Below, one piece after another: positions 7,807 to 14,971 of a stretch of DNA of 18,257 nt. The notes beneath the pieces were generated by a model that was given only the letters and a program-made list of their open reading frames with translations, did no database searches and was not told the DNA's origin. The translations under genes were made by a program, and so were the position numbers. The first letter of the stretch is position 1; each line of letters begins with the position of its first letter. This DNA is from VRUE01 sp036524775 (GTDB lineage: Bacteria > Actinomycetota > Thermoleophilia > Solirubrobacterales > 70-9), in NCBI GenBank assembly GCA_036524775.1, contig DATDBO010000036.1, positions 1 to 18,257 on the forward strand, read 5' to 3'.

Positions 7807-8880
7807 CTACACCTTGATCGTTATGACGTCGCCGTCTTGGACGACGTAGTCGCGGCCCTCGATGCGGAGCAGGCCGCGGTCGCGGGCGGGGGCGTAGCCG
7901 CCGCACCCGACCAGTTGGCCCCAGCCGATCGCCTCGGCTTTGACGAACGCCTCCTGGATCTCGCCGTGGATCGTGCCCGCCGCCTCCCAGGCGGTGGCTC
8001 CGCGGCGTAGCGGCCGCGCCACCGCTTCCTTGTCCTCTCCGGCGGTGAAGAAGACGATCAGGTCGAGCAGCTCGTAGGCGGCGCGGACGAGGCGGTCGAG
8101 TCCCGAGCCCTCGACCCCGTAGGACTCGCGCATCTCCGCCGCTTCCGCCGGGTCGAGCTCGGCCAGCTCGCCCTCGATCCGAGCGCTGACCGCGACCACG
8201 CCGGCGCCCGACTCGGCCGCGTGCCCCACGACCGCCGCGGGCGGCTCGGCGTCGCCCTCGTCGACGTTGGCGACGTAGAGCATCGGCTTCGAGGTCAGCG
8301 CCTGCAGGTTGGCCGGGCCGTGCTCGGCGTCCTCGGGGACCGGGACCGAGCGGGCCGGCCGGCCCGCAGCGAGCGCCTCGACCACCCGCTCCAGCCAGTC
8401 GCGCTCGGCGATGGCGTCGAGGTCGCCCGACTTCGCCCCCTTGCGCACGCGTTCGAGCCGGCGCTCCGCCTGCTCGTAGTCGGAGAGGACCAGCTCGGTC
8501 TCGATCGTCTCGATGTCGGCAAGCGGGTCGACCCGTCCGTCCGGGTGCGGCACGCCGGAGTCGGCGTGACAGCGAACCACGTGGCAGATCGCGTCGGTCT
8601 CGCGGATCGAGGCGAGGAACTGGTTGCCGAGCCCCTCGCCCTCCGAGGCCCCCTTGACCAGGCCGGCGATGTCGTGGAAGGAGATCGTCGCCGGGACCAG
8701 CTCGGAGCTGCCCACGGTCGCGCCGACCTGCTCGAGCCGCTCGTCGGGCACCTGGGCGATCGCCACGTTGGGCTCGATCGTGGTGAAGGGATAGTCGCCG
8801 GTCTGCGCGCCCCCCTTGGTCAGGGCGTTGAAGAGGGTCGACTTGCCCGCGTTGGGCAGCCCGACGATCCCGACCTTCAT
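7807..8880 (-). CDS. ychF: YchF/OLA1-type redox-regulated P-loop ATPase/GTPase
   Basis: A near-universal Obg-family P-loop NTPase (357 residues, usual length about 363) that binds ribosomes and acts in translation and stress responses. The G1 loop is GLPNAGKST (7-15), the G2 area GDYPFTTIEPN, G3 DIAGLVKGASEGEGLGNQFL (70-89), and G4 is the YchF-specific NVDE (205-208) in place of NKxD, which explains the ATP preference known in the family. A coiled-coil insert spans about 125-165. The TGS domain begins near 274 (LIVFFTAGEDKEAVA) and runs to the end. ATG 8880 gives the canonical MKVGIVGLPNAGKST start; the frame is open further upstream, but that part is antisense to nothing conserved. The ATG overlaps the PAP2 stop by 4 nt (ATGA), implying translational coupling. 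Confidence 0.97.
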   Translation of the reverse strand: MKVGIVGLPNAGKSTLFNALTKGGAQTGDYPFTTIEPNVAIAQVPDERLEQVGATVGSSELVPATISFHDIAGLVKGASEGEGLGNQFLASIRETDAICHVVRCHADSGVPHPDGRVDPLADIETIETELVLSDYEQAERRLERVRKGAKSGDLDAIAERDWLERVVEALAAGRPARSVPVPEDAEHGPANLQALTSKPMLYVANVDEGDAEPPAAVVGHAAESGAGVVAVSARIEGELAELDPAEAAEMRESYGVEGSGLDRLVRAAYELLDLIVFFTAGEDKEAVARPLRRGATAWEAAGTIHGEIQEAFVKAEAIGWGQLVGCGGYAPARDRGLLRIEGRDYVVQDGDVITIKV

Positions 8881-9371
8881 ACGGAGAGCGGCACGATCAG
8901 GCCCAGGGCGACGCCGAGAACAATCCCGGCCAGGACATCCGACGGATAGTGCATTCCGAGGTATGGGCGACCCAAGGCCAGCGCGAAAGCAAGCACAAAG
9001 GCGAGTGCACCGAGTGGATCGACCCGAGTCATCGCCGTTGCCACCGCGAACGAGGCGGTCGCATGCGCCGAGGGAAAACTGAGAGAGCTCGGCGCTCCAC
9101 CCAGCGGCGGTAGCCCCTCCAACACCGGTCGCGGCCGCTTGACGATCAGCTTGACCACGTAGTTGAGCCCGATAGCAACCGGCCCCAGCGCCGCACAGAT
9201 CAACCACGCCTCCCGATTCGAGCCATCGACGACCGCCAGCAGAGCCCCGATCCCAAACCAGACCACGCCATTGTTCCCAGCCTTCCCCAAAGTCTTCGCA
9301 GCTCTCTCCAAGCCGGGCGTGTGGCCGCGAGTCCGCATGAAGCGCATGAGCCTGAGATCGAGATCCATCAT
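8877..9371 (-). CDS. PAP2-family membrane phosphatase
   Basis: A 164-residue integral membrane phosphatase of the type-2 phosphatidic acid phosphatase family, which dephosphorylates lipid phosphates such as undecaprenyl diphosphate or phosphatidate. Motif 1 is K74-x6-R81-P82, motif 2 PSAH (100-103, catalytic-region His103) and motif 3 R135-x5-H141-x3-D145, in GRPYLGMHYPSD, where Gly replaces the usual Ser before Arg. Hydrophobic segments at about 36-49, 56-74, 105-114, 120-133 and 146-163 suggest a compact five- or six-helix protein. ATG 9371 (or 9368) is chosen because reading further upstream would run through the inverted-repeat element at 9389-9516. The gene is first in a five-gene minus-strand cluster and shares an ATGA overlap with ychF. 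Precise substrate cannot be read from sequence. Confidence 0.88.
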   Translation of the reverse strand: MMDLDLRLMRFMRTRGHTPGLERAAKTLGKAGNNGVVWFGIGALLAVVDGSNREAWLICAALGPVAIGLNYVVKLIVKRPRPVLEGLPPLGGAPSSLSFPSAHATASFAVATAMTRVDPLGALAFVLAFALALGRPYLGMHYPSDVLAGIVLGVALGLIVPLSV

Positions 9372-9388
9372 CGGCCGCGCAGGATATT

Positions 9389-9516
9389 GGGAGTCAGGGG
9401 TCTTCTCGGGAGTGCCTCGCGAAGCGGCCCCGGCAGGGTGACTCCAGCCGCGAAGCGGCACCAAGTTTCACCGCCAAAGGCGGTGATGGGCACTCCAGAG
9501 GAGACCCCTGACTCCC
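9389..9516. repeat. Dispersed hairpin repeat, copy A (128 bp, complete)
   Basis: The outer arms at 9389-9407 and 9498-9516 are inverted copies matching at 18 of 19 positions (GGGAGTCAGGGGTC... inward). The pairing continues in inner arms GGAGTGCC (9409-9416) and GGCACTCC (9489-9496). The centre holds CGCGAAGCGGC twice in direct orientation (9418 and 9450), a GCCGC-GAA-GCGGC hairpin at 9447-9459 and a CACCGCC-AAA-GGCGGTG hairpin at 9469-9485. It shares a 29-nt identical core (9413-9441) with the copy at 18182-18210. It fills most of the gap between the divergent PAP2 and BtrH-like genes. No flanking direct repeat is evident. Confidence 0.8.
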
Positions 9517-9549
9517 CACACCCACAAGGTCAATCAGAATCTCGGTCAC

Positions 9550-10518
9550 ATGCCCACCGTCCCCGGCTACGCCCACATGCCCGGCAACCACTGCGGCTCG
9601 ACCGCGCTGCGCAACCTGCTCGCCTTCCACGGCGTAGAGATCAGCGAGGAGATGGCGTTCGGCCTCGGCGCCGGCGCCTGCTTCTACTACGTGACGATCG
9701 AGGACGCCTCGCCGACGCGCTGGTTCAACGGCCGCACCGCGCGGCTGGAGGAGAGCTTCGACGAGCTGACCGGCGCGGCGCTGCGCCTGCGCACCTTCGA
9801 GCCCGGCGACGGCGACGCGTGGGAGGCGGCGCGCGCCGAGGTCGACGCGGGCCGGCCGGTCCTCCTCCTCACCGACCTCTACTACCTCGACCACTACGGC
9901 AACTCGGCCCACTTCCCCGGCCACGCCGTCGTCCTTGCGGGCTACGACGACGAGGTGGCGCACCTCTCCGACACCGGCTTCGAGCAGCTGCAGACGACCC
10001 GCCTGGAGAACCTCGACAAGGCGCGCCACAGCGCGCATCCCGCCTACCCGCTCGCCGGCCACATGTTCACCGTCGACGGGGAGGTCTCCCCGGCGCGGCT
10101 GCGCGAAGCGATCCCGGCGGCGATCGAGCGCGCAGCGCGGGCGATGGTCGAACCCGAGTTCCGCGAGTTCTCCGGCCTCGACGCCGTGCGTCGCCTCGCC
10201 GCGGAGGCCGGCTCCTGGCCCGAGGTCGCCGCCGACTGGCAGTGGTGCGCCCGCTTCGGCTACCAGGTGATCGAGCGTCGCGGCACCGGCGGTGGCGCCT
10301 TCCGACTGATGTACTCGCGCTTCCTCGCGGAGGCCGGCCGTCCCGAGGCGCCGCTGGCGGCGGAAGCAGCCGCCGCCTGGACCGAGCTCGCCGACGCCTT
10401 CCGCGCCGCCAGCGAACATGACGTCCCGGATAGGACATCTTGGAGGGCGGTGGACACAGCGGCCAATCGCGTAGCCGAGGCCGAGCAGCGACTCTGGGTC
10501 TCTTTGGCCAATCCGTAG
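9550..10518 (+). CDS. BtrH-like acyltransferase/cysteine-hydrolase-fold protein
   Basis: A 322-residue cytoplasmic protein resembling the BtrH N-terminal domain followed by a DUF4872-type region. BtrH is the acyltransferase that moves an acyl side chain from a carrier protein onto butirosin. Features are GNHCGSTALRNLLAFHG (12-28, candidate nucleophile Cys15), the GLGAGACFYY turn (38-47), LLLTDLYYLDHYGNSAHFPGHAVVLAGYDD (105-134) with His125 and Asp133/Asp134 as the other catalytic candidates, and a helical C-terminal part with REFSGLDAVRRLAAE and a QWCARFGYQVIERRGTGGGAFRLMYSRFLAEA stretch typical of these proteins. No carrier protein, NRPS or aminoglycoside gene adjoins it, so its acyl donor and acceptor are unknown. 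ATG 9550 has only a weak upstream AAGG. The repeat element ends 33 nt upstream. Confidence 0.72.
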   Translation: MPTVPGYAHMPGNHCGSTALRNLLAFHGVEISEEMAFGLGAGACFYYVTIEDASPTRWFNGRTARLEESFDELTGAALRLRTFEPGDGDAWEAARAEVDAGRPVLLLTDLYYLDHYGNSAHFPGHAVVLAGYDDEVAHLSDTGFEQLQTTRLENLDKARHSAHPAYPLAGHMFTVDGEVSPARLREAIPAAIERAARAMVEPEFREFSGLDAVRRLAAEAGSWPEVAADWQWCARFGYQVIERRGTGGGAFRLMYSRFLAEAGRPEAPLAAEAAAAWTELADAFRAASEHDVPDRTSWRAVDTAANRVAEAEQRLWVSLANP

Positions 10519-10598
10519 TTATCCCCGGTGGAGCGGGTGTGCTCGATGGTGTACCTTTAGGAACTGCGGGAGGCGGGTAGTGATTGGAAACCCGTCTT

Positions 10599-10608
10599 GG
10601 AGGAGAGG
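10599..10608 (+). promoter_or_regulatory. Shine-Dalgarno site deciding the start of the large secreted protein
   Basis: GGAGGAGAGG lies 6 nt before ATG 10615. The overlapping TTG at 10597 would place the ribosome site inside the coding region, so ATG 10615 is preferred. Confidence 0.7.
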
Positions 10609-10614
10609 TCTTAT

Positions 10615-13600
10615 ATGAGAAGCATGCGTGGCCCTTTGGGGCTTCTCGTTCTCACCGCAGCGCTGTTCTTTTCACTCGCCGCTTCAGCCGCGGCCGATAC
10701 CCAGGACATCATCCAGCCGGTAACCCCGGAATCGTTCGATTCAGGGTTCCAAGCGGGGACCTGCACCGCCGATTCCGAAGCGGGACTGCCGCCGGAAGGC
10801 CCTCCCCCCAAACGGTGCTCGGTCGAAACGCCGGGCCTTTTCTTCAAAACTGCCTCGGGTCACCCGCCGATCGGGTTCACCCAATACATCATCGAGCACG
10901 CGCCGTACACGCTGATCGCCGGGCCGGGCTTCCTTGCGCCGATTCCCGGCGAAGACATCAAAGAACACACGATCCGGACGCTGCGCACCGATCTGCCGCC
11001 GGGCCTCACTGTTAACCCGGAGGCGACGCCTTCGCGCTGCTCGCTGGCCGAATTCCTCAATCAGCCGGTCCCGGGGACGTTCGTGCCGACCTGCAAACCG
11101 GAGACCCAGACCGGTAGCGACAAAATCACCCTGGTCACGAACAAAGACGAAGTCGAAGTGGGGGGGATAAAACGGGAAAAAGGCTTCGTGATCCCGCCGA
11201 TCCCCGGTGGAACCGAAATCCCGGTCTACAACCTGGTCCCGGCCGAAGGCGAACCGGCGAAACTCGGCTTCGTCGTCAACGCCAAAGTCCCGGTCTTCCT
11301 GGAAACCGAGGTTGCCTGGGAGAACGACTTCCACGAGAGCTTCACGATCAAACTGCTGAACACGGCGGAAGCGAGCGGCCTCTCGACCCTGATCAGTCGT
11401 CTCGTCACCAACGGGGCCACGACGGGCAACGGCACGTACTTGACCAACCCGACCACCTGCTTCGACCCCAACGAAACGGCGTTCGAACACCTCTACTCGA
11501 CCTGGTTCCGGGCCGAGTCCCATGCGGACCCCGCGAACCCGAACTTCCCCGCCGGCGTCACCGCCGTCGAGGGGCCACCGCCGAGGGTTCCCGCGAACAC
11601 CGGTCCGCGAATCAAACAGGAAGGCTGCGAGACGATCCCGTTCGAACCTTCGATCGAAGCGGATGCGGGGACCGCGAGCATCGATTCCCCGGCTGCTGCG
11701 ACCGTGACGGCGAAACTGCCGTTCGATCCTGAAAAAGAAAAAGCACCAAATCAGTCCCAGTCGCACGTGCGCAGCGCCGAGATCTCACTGCCGGAGGGAA
11801 TGGGGCTGAACCCTTCGGGCGCCAACGGCCTCGTGGCGTGCACCGACGCTCAGTTCAAGAAGGGCCAGCGGGTGGAGACGAACGAATGCCCGCCCGGGTC
11901 CGTCGTCGGCACGGTCGAGGTGGTCTCACCACCGCTTGCCGAGCCGCTCGAGGGCAATGTTTACGTCGGCGAACAGCAGAGCCAGGATCCCCAATCCGGC
12001 GAGATGTTCCGCATCCTGATCGAAGCGAAGAGCGCGCATGAGGGCATCTTCGCTCGGCTGGTCGGCAACGTGAAAGCGAACCCGGCCACCGGGGAGCTGA
12101 CGGCGGTCCTCACCGACAAGATCGTCGGCCAGTTCGCCGGTACGCTGCCCGACGGGCTGCCGCAGGTTCCCTTCGAGACGGTGAAAATGCATTTCGACGG
12201 CTCGAAAGCGACGCTGACGAGCCCGCCCACCTGCTCGACCTTCGAGGCCACGGGTCAGTTCGAACCGTGGGCCAGGCCCGGCGAGCAGGTTCCCGTCAGC
12301 GCCAAACTGCCGACGCTCTCCAGCGATCCCGGCGGGGGTAGCTGCCCGCAGACGCTCGCCGAGCGCAAGTTCGACCCGGGCTACAGCGCAAGCATGAAAG
12401 ACCGCCAGGCGGGCTCGTTCAGCCCGTTCGAGCTGCACATCGCGCGGCCCGACGGCGCCCAGGAGATTCGCCAGATCGACGTCGACCTGCCGCCCGGGCT
12501 GGTGGCGAAGCTGAAGGGCGTCGAGTACTGCCCGGAGGAGAGCATCGACGCGGCCGCGAGCCGCTCCGGCGCGGCGGAGCTCGCCGCACCGAGCTGTGCG
12601 GCAAACAGCCTCGTGGGCACGTCCGGAATCGACGCCGGCTCCGGCCCGACGCCGTTCCATACCACCGGCACGGCATACCTCGCCGGCCCCTACAAGGGCG
12701 CGCCGATCAGCATGGCGTTCGTCACCCCGGCGGTCGCCGGTCCATTTGACCTCGGCACCGTCGTGGTCAGGGCGGCGCTGAACGTCGACCCCGAAACGGC
12801 CGAGGTCCACGCCGTCTCCGACCCGATCCCCTACGTGTTCGGCGGGGTGAAGCTCGACATCCGCAAGATCGACGTCGCGATCGACCGGCAGGACTTCACC
12901 CTCAACCCGACGACCTGTCGCCAAGCGTTCGCGATCGCCGGCGGGATCTTCGGCGGCGGCGGCAATCCGGCCGACCCGGCGAGCTGGTTCGAGTCGAAAC
13001 CGTCCAGCGAATACCGCGCGACGAACTGCAAAGCGCTCAAATACAAGCCCAAGTTCGAAGCACGGATCCTCGGTGGCAAAGGCCACATGCAGCGCGGGGA
13101 CAACCCGAAGTTCCGGGCGATCCTCGACGCCCGCAAAGGCGACGCCAACACGCGCCGGGCGGCTTTCATCCTGCCCAACGCGACGATCCTCGACCAGGGT
13201 CACATCAAGACCATCTGCACGAGGGTCCAGCTGGCGGCCAACGCCTGTCCGAAGGGCTCCATCTACGGCAACGCCCAGGCGACCTCACCGTTGCTCGACG
13301 GCAAGCTCAAGGGCCCGGTCTACCTGACCTCGTCCGACAACCCGCTGCCGGACCTGCTGGTCGACCTCAAGGGCCAGGTGAACGTCCGCCTACGCGGCGT
13401 GATCAGCTCCGAGCACGGTCGTCTCAAGACCGTGTTCAGGAACACCCCCGACGTGGCGGTTGACAAGTTCACCCTGACGATGAAGGGCGGCGCCAAGGGG
13501 CTCCTGGTCAACACCCGGAACCTCTGCTCACGGCAGACGACGGGCTTCCTCAACCTGGGGGCCCAGAACAGCCGCCGCGAGAAGCGCAAGAACCTGAAGC

Positions 13601-13620
13601 TCAGGATCCCCGCCTGTTGA
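10615..13620 (+). CDS. Large secreted modular repeat protein, probably lineage-specific
   Basis: A 1001-residue exported protein with signal peptide MRSMRGPLGLLVLTAALFFS...ASAAA and no membrane anchor or sortase motif. It is made of repeated beta-rich modules with the pattern (V/L)xLPxG(L/M)...C...(C)P..S.(V/I)G.........(P)LxGxVY(V/L). Modules begin near D126 (DLPPGLTVNP, CSLAEF), near I390 (LPEGMGLNPSGANG, Cys425 in CPPGSVVG, LEGNVYVG), near V623 (DLPPGLVAKL, Cys661, SLVGTSG, GTAYLAG) and near R847 (FILPNATILDQ, Cys868, Cys878 in CPKGSIYG, KLKGPVYL). Paired cysteines in each module suggest disulfides. The C-terminus is basic (NSRREKRKNLKLRIPAC) and ends in Cys. The architecture resembles surface proteins multiplied in Solirubrobacterales genomes, as I recall them. 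No enzymatic motif is seen, so a surface or adhesion role is inference. Lysine codons switch from all AAA in the first third to mostly AAG later. Confidence 0.85.
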   Translation: MRSMRGPLGLLVLTAALFFSLAASAAADTQDIIQPVTPESFDSGFQAGTCTADSEAGLPPEGPPPKRCSVETPGLFFKTASGHPPIGFTQYIIEHAPYTLIAGPGFLAPIPGEDIKEHTIRTLRTDLPPGLTVNPEATPSRCSLAEFLNQPVPGTFVPTCKPETQTGSDKITLVTNKDEVEVGGIKREKGFVIPPIPGGTEIPVYNLVPAEGEPAKLGFVVNAKVPVFLETEVAWENDFHESFTIKLLNTAEASGLSTLISRLVTNGATTGNGTYLTNPTTCFDPNETAFEHLYSTWFRAESHADPANPNFPAGVTAVEGPPPRVPANTGPRIKQEGCETIPFEPSIEADAGTASIDSPAAATVTAKLPFDPEKEKAPNQSQSHVRSAEISLPEGMGLNPSGANGLVACTDAQFKKGQRVETNECPPGSVVGTVEVVSPPLAEPLEGNVYVGEQQSQDPQSGEMFRILIEAKSAHEGIFARLVGNVKANPATGELTAVLTDKIVGQFAGTLPDGLPQVPFETVKMHFDGSKATLTSPPTCSTFEATGQFEPWARPGEQVPVSAKLPTLSSDPGGGSCPQTLAERKFDPGYSASMKDRQAGSFSPFELHIARPDGAQEIRQIDVDLPPGLVAKLKGVEYCPEESIDAAASRSGAAELAAPSCAANSLVGTSGIDAGSGPTPFHTTGTAYLAGPYKGAPISMAFVTPAVAGPFDLGTVVVRAALNVDPETAEVHAVSDPIPYVFGGVKLDIRKIDVAIDRQDFTLNPTTCRQAFAIAGGIFGGGGNPADPASWFESKPSSEYRATNCKALKYKPKFEARILGGKGHMQRGDNPKFRAILDARKGDANTRRAAFILPNATILDQGHIKTICTRVQLAANACPKGSIYGNAQATSPLLDGKLKGPVYLTSSDNPLPDLLVDLKGQVNVRLRGVISSEHGRLKTVFRNTPDVAVDKFTLTMKGGAKGLLVNTRNLCSRQTTGFLNLGAQNSRREKRKNLKLRIPAC

Positions 13621-13645
13621 GAAGCGGGGACCTCTGAGGTGGCCA

Positions 13646-13680
13646 GGCGCCGGGGCGAGATTCCCACCCGTCCCGGCGCC
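13646..13680. terminator. Hairpin between convergent genes (candidate bidirectional terminator)
   Basis: GGCGCCGGG (13646-13654) pairs perfectly with CCCGGCGCC (13672-13680) around a 17-nt loop. It lies in the 69-nt gap between the stop of the large secreted protein and the stop of the convergent methyltransferase gene. There is no U-tract, as is common in GC-rich actinobacteria. Confidence 0.5.
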
Positions 13681-13689
13681 GCCCCTCTG

Positions 13690-14322
13690 TCAGGCGGGGC
13701 TGAGGCGGGCGAAGTAGGCGAACCAGTTGCCGGAGTGGGTTTCGTAGTGGAGGCCCGCTCCGGCGGCCTGCCGTTTGAGGCTGCTCTGCGTGGTGAAGTG
13801 GGGGTCGCCGAAGAGCTCGCCGACGATCAGGCGGCCGCTCGGCTTGAGCACGCGGCGGATCTCGCGCAAGGCGGCGGCGGGGTCGGGGATCTCACCCAGC
13901 ACGGCGGTGAGCACGACGGCGTCGATCGAGGTGTCGTCATAGGGCAGCGCCGTGGCGTCGCCCTGCGTGGGGACGACGTTGGCGAGGCCCCGCTCGGCGG
14001 CACGGGTCATTACGTGGTCGAGGAACTCCTCTTGGAGGTCGAAGATCTCGACCGTGCCGCCCTCACCCGAGTCGGCGCTGCCGGGGACCAGCCATTCCGC
14101 CATGTCCAGCGTGTAGTAGCCGGTGCCGGGCCCGATCTCCAGCACGCGCTCGCCGACTTCAGGCGCCAGCACCTCGCGCAGGCGATCGCGGGTGACGACC
14201 GGATGCGGCAATTCGACCCAGAGCCGCTGCCCGTAGGGGCAGGCCGACGGGTTCTTGCGCCACCACAAGGCCGCGCCCAGCGTCGCCAGTCCCGCAGCGC
14301 CGAGCACCCTGCGGGCGCGCAT
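13690..14322 (-). CDS. Class I SAM-dependent methyltransferase with N-terminal membrane anchor
   Basis: A 210-residue methyltransferase with a Rossmann core. Motif I is VLEIGPGTGYYT (60-71), the acidic post-strand residue is Asp95 in VEIFDLQEEFL, GDATALPY (121-128) is motif II-like, and IDAVVLTAVLGEIPDPAAALREIRRVLKPSGRLIVGE (133-169) covers motifs post-II and III. This arrangement is that of the UbiE/Methyltransf_11 group. An N-terminal hydrophobic segment (LGAAGLATLGAALWW, 7-21) flanked by basic residues suggests attachment to the membrane and hence a lipid or quinone-like substrate, which is inference. The start ATG 14322 shares one base with the stop of the DUF3107-like gene (TGATG), so translation is coupled. 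It is the last gene of the operon and faces the large secreted protein across a hairpin. Confidence 0.9.
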   Translation of the reverse strand: MRARRVLGAAGLATLGAALWWRKNPSACPYGQRLWVELPHPVVTRDRLREVLAPEVGERVLEIGPGTGYYTLDMAEWLVPGSADSGEGGTVEIFDLQEEFLDHVMTRAAERGLANVVPTQGDATALPYDDTSIDAVVLTAVLGEIPDPAAALREIRRVLKPSGRLIVGELFGDPHFTTQSSLKRQAAGAGLHYETHSGNWFAYFARLSPA

Positions 14323-14549
14323 CAGTCCCCTCGTTCGAGTCCGAAGCCCACCTTGTGAGCTCCGGAGTCGATGCGCAGGAAGGCGACCTTGCCGACGTAG
14401 ATCGAGAGCACCCCGTCCTCCGTCTTGACATCGTGCCAGCCGCCCTTCTCGACCTGCTTGCGCAGGTCCTTCAGCTCCTCGTCGCTGAGCCGGACGGGGA
14501 CCACCTGGCCGCCCTCGAAGCCGATCTCCACCTTCTTGGTGTCCGCCAT
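14322..14549 (-). CDS. Small DUF3107-like protein
   Basis: A 75-residue soluble protein with alternating strands and one helix: VEIGFEGGQVVPVRLS, then the helix DEELKDLRKQVEKG, then GWHDVKTEDGVLSIYVGKVAFLRIDSGAHKVGFGLERGD. The ending (paired strands, then K/RVGFG) and the size resemble actinobacterial DUF3107 proteins, which have a small ubiquitin-like or DNA/RNA-associated fold with no assigned biochemistry. The match is by eye. It is joined on both sides by one-base TGATG overlaps, with the epimerase upstream and the methyltransferase downstream, so it is a real translated gene even though short. Function is unknown. Confidence 0.75.
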   Translation of the reverse strand: MADTKKVEIGFEGGQVVPVRLSDEELKDLRKQVEKGGWHDVKTEDGVLSIYVGKVAFLRIDSGAHKVGFGLERGD

Positions 14550-14959
14550 CAGTGTCCTCCCGCGGGTTCGACGATCTCGGTCAGCACGCCGCCGGTCGAG
14601 CGCGGGTGCAAGAAGGCGACGCGGCTGTCGCAGATGCCCGCGCGGGCCTCGCTGTCGATCAGCTCCAGACCGGCCGTGGCGAGCTTCTGCAGCGTCGCGT
14701 CGATGTCGTCGACCCCGTAGGCGACATGATGCAGCCCTTCCCCCTTGCGGGCGAGGAACTTGCCGACCGCGGTGTCGGGGCCGAGCGGGCGCAGCAGCTC
14801 GACGTGCCCGTCGCCGACGTCGAGCAGGACCGCCTCGACCCCCTGCGACTCGACAGTCTCGCGGTGGGCGAGCGCCATCTCGAAGCTCCGCTCGTAGAGG
14901 GCGATCGCCGCGTCGAGGTCCTCGACGGCGACGCCGATGTGGTCGATGCGGCCGAACAT
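14549..14959 (-). CDS. mce: Methylmalonyl-CoA epimerase
   Basis: A 136-residue VOC-fold enzyme that interconverts (2R)- and (2S)-methylmalonyl-CoA between propionyl-CoA carboxylase and methylmalonyl-CoA mutase, feeding propionate, odd-chain fatty acids and branched amino acids into succinyl-CoA. Two beta-alpha-beta-beta-beta modules are visible. The first starts IDHIGVAVEDLDAAIALYE (metal ligand His7) and includes VELLRPLGPDTAVGKFL (Glu54). The second starts GLHHVAYGVDDIDAT (His77/His78) and ends LTEIVEP (catalytic/metal Glu128). Length and motif order fit the family. The start is ATG 14959, 12 nt after the stop of the DUF1385 gene. The stop overlaps the start of the DUF3107-like gene. No carboxylase or mutase gene is in the window. 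Confidence 0.92.
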   Translation of the reverse strand: MFGRIDHIGVAVEDLDAAIALYERSFEMALAHRETVESQGVEAVLLDVGDGHVELLRPLGPDTAVGKFLARKGEGLHHVAYGVDDIDATLQKLATAGLELIDSEARAGICDSRVAFLHPRSTGGVLTEIVEPAGGH

Positions 14960-14971
14960 GGACGCCGCAGT

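Noticed and set aside
8881..9207. N-terminal extension of YchF
   Set aside because: YchF proteins begin at MxVGIVGLPNxGKST; the extension overlaps the PAP2 gene in another frame and resembles no domain.
9372..9464. N-terminal extension of the PAP2 protein
   Set aside because: The extra codons are translated from the inverted-repeat element, which is non-coding elsewhere (copy B).
9389..9516. CRISPR array from the repeated CGCGAAGCGGC units
   Set aside because: There are only two short units with a spacing unlike CRISPR, set inside a larger inverted repeat that recurs elsewhere.
11926..13203. 425-codon minus-strand frame inside the large secreted protein gene
   Set aside because: Shadow composition and no motif; the plus-strand frame has a signal peptide, a strong ribosome site and repeated modules.
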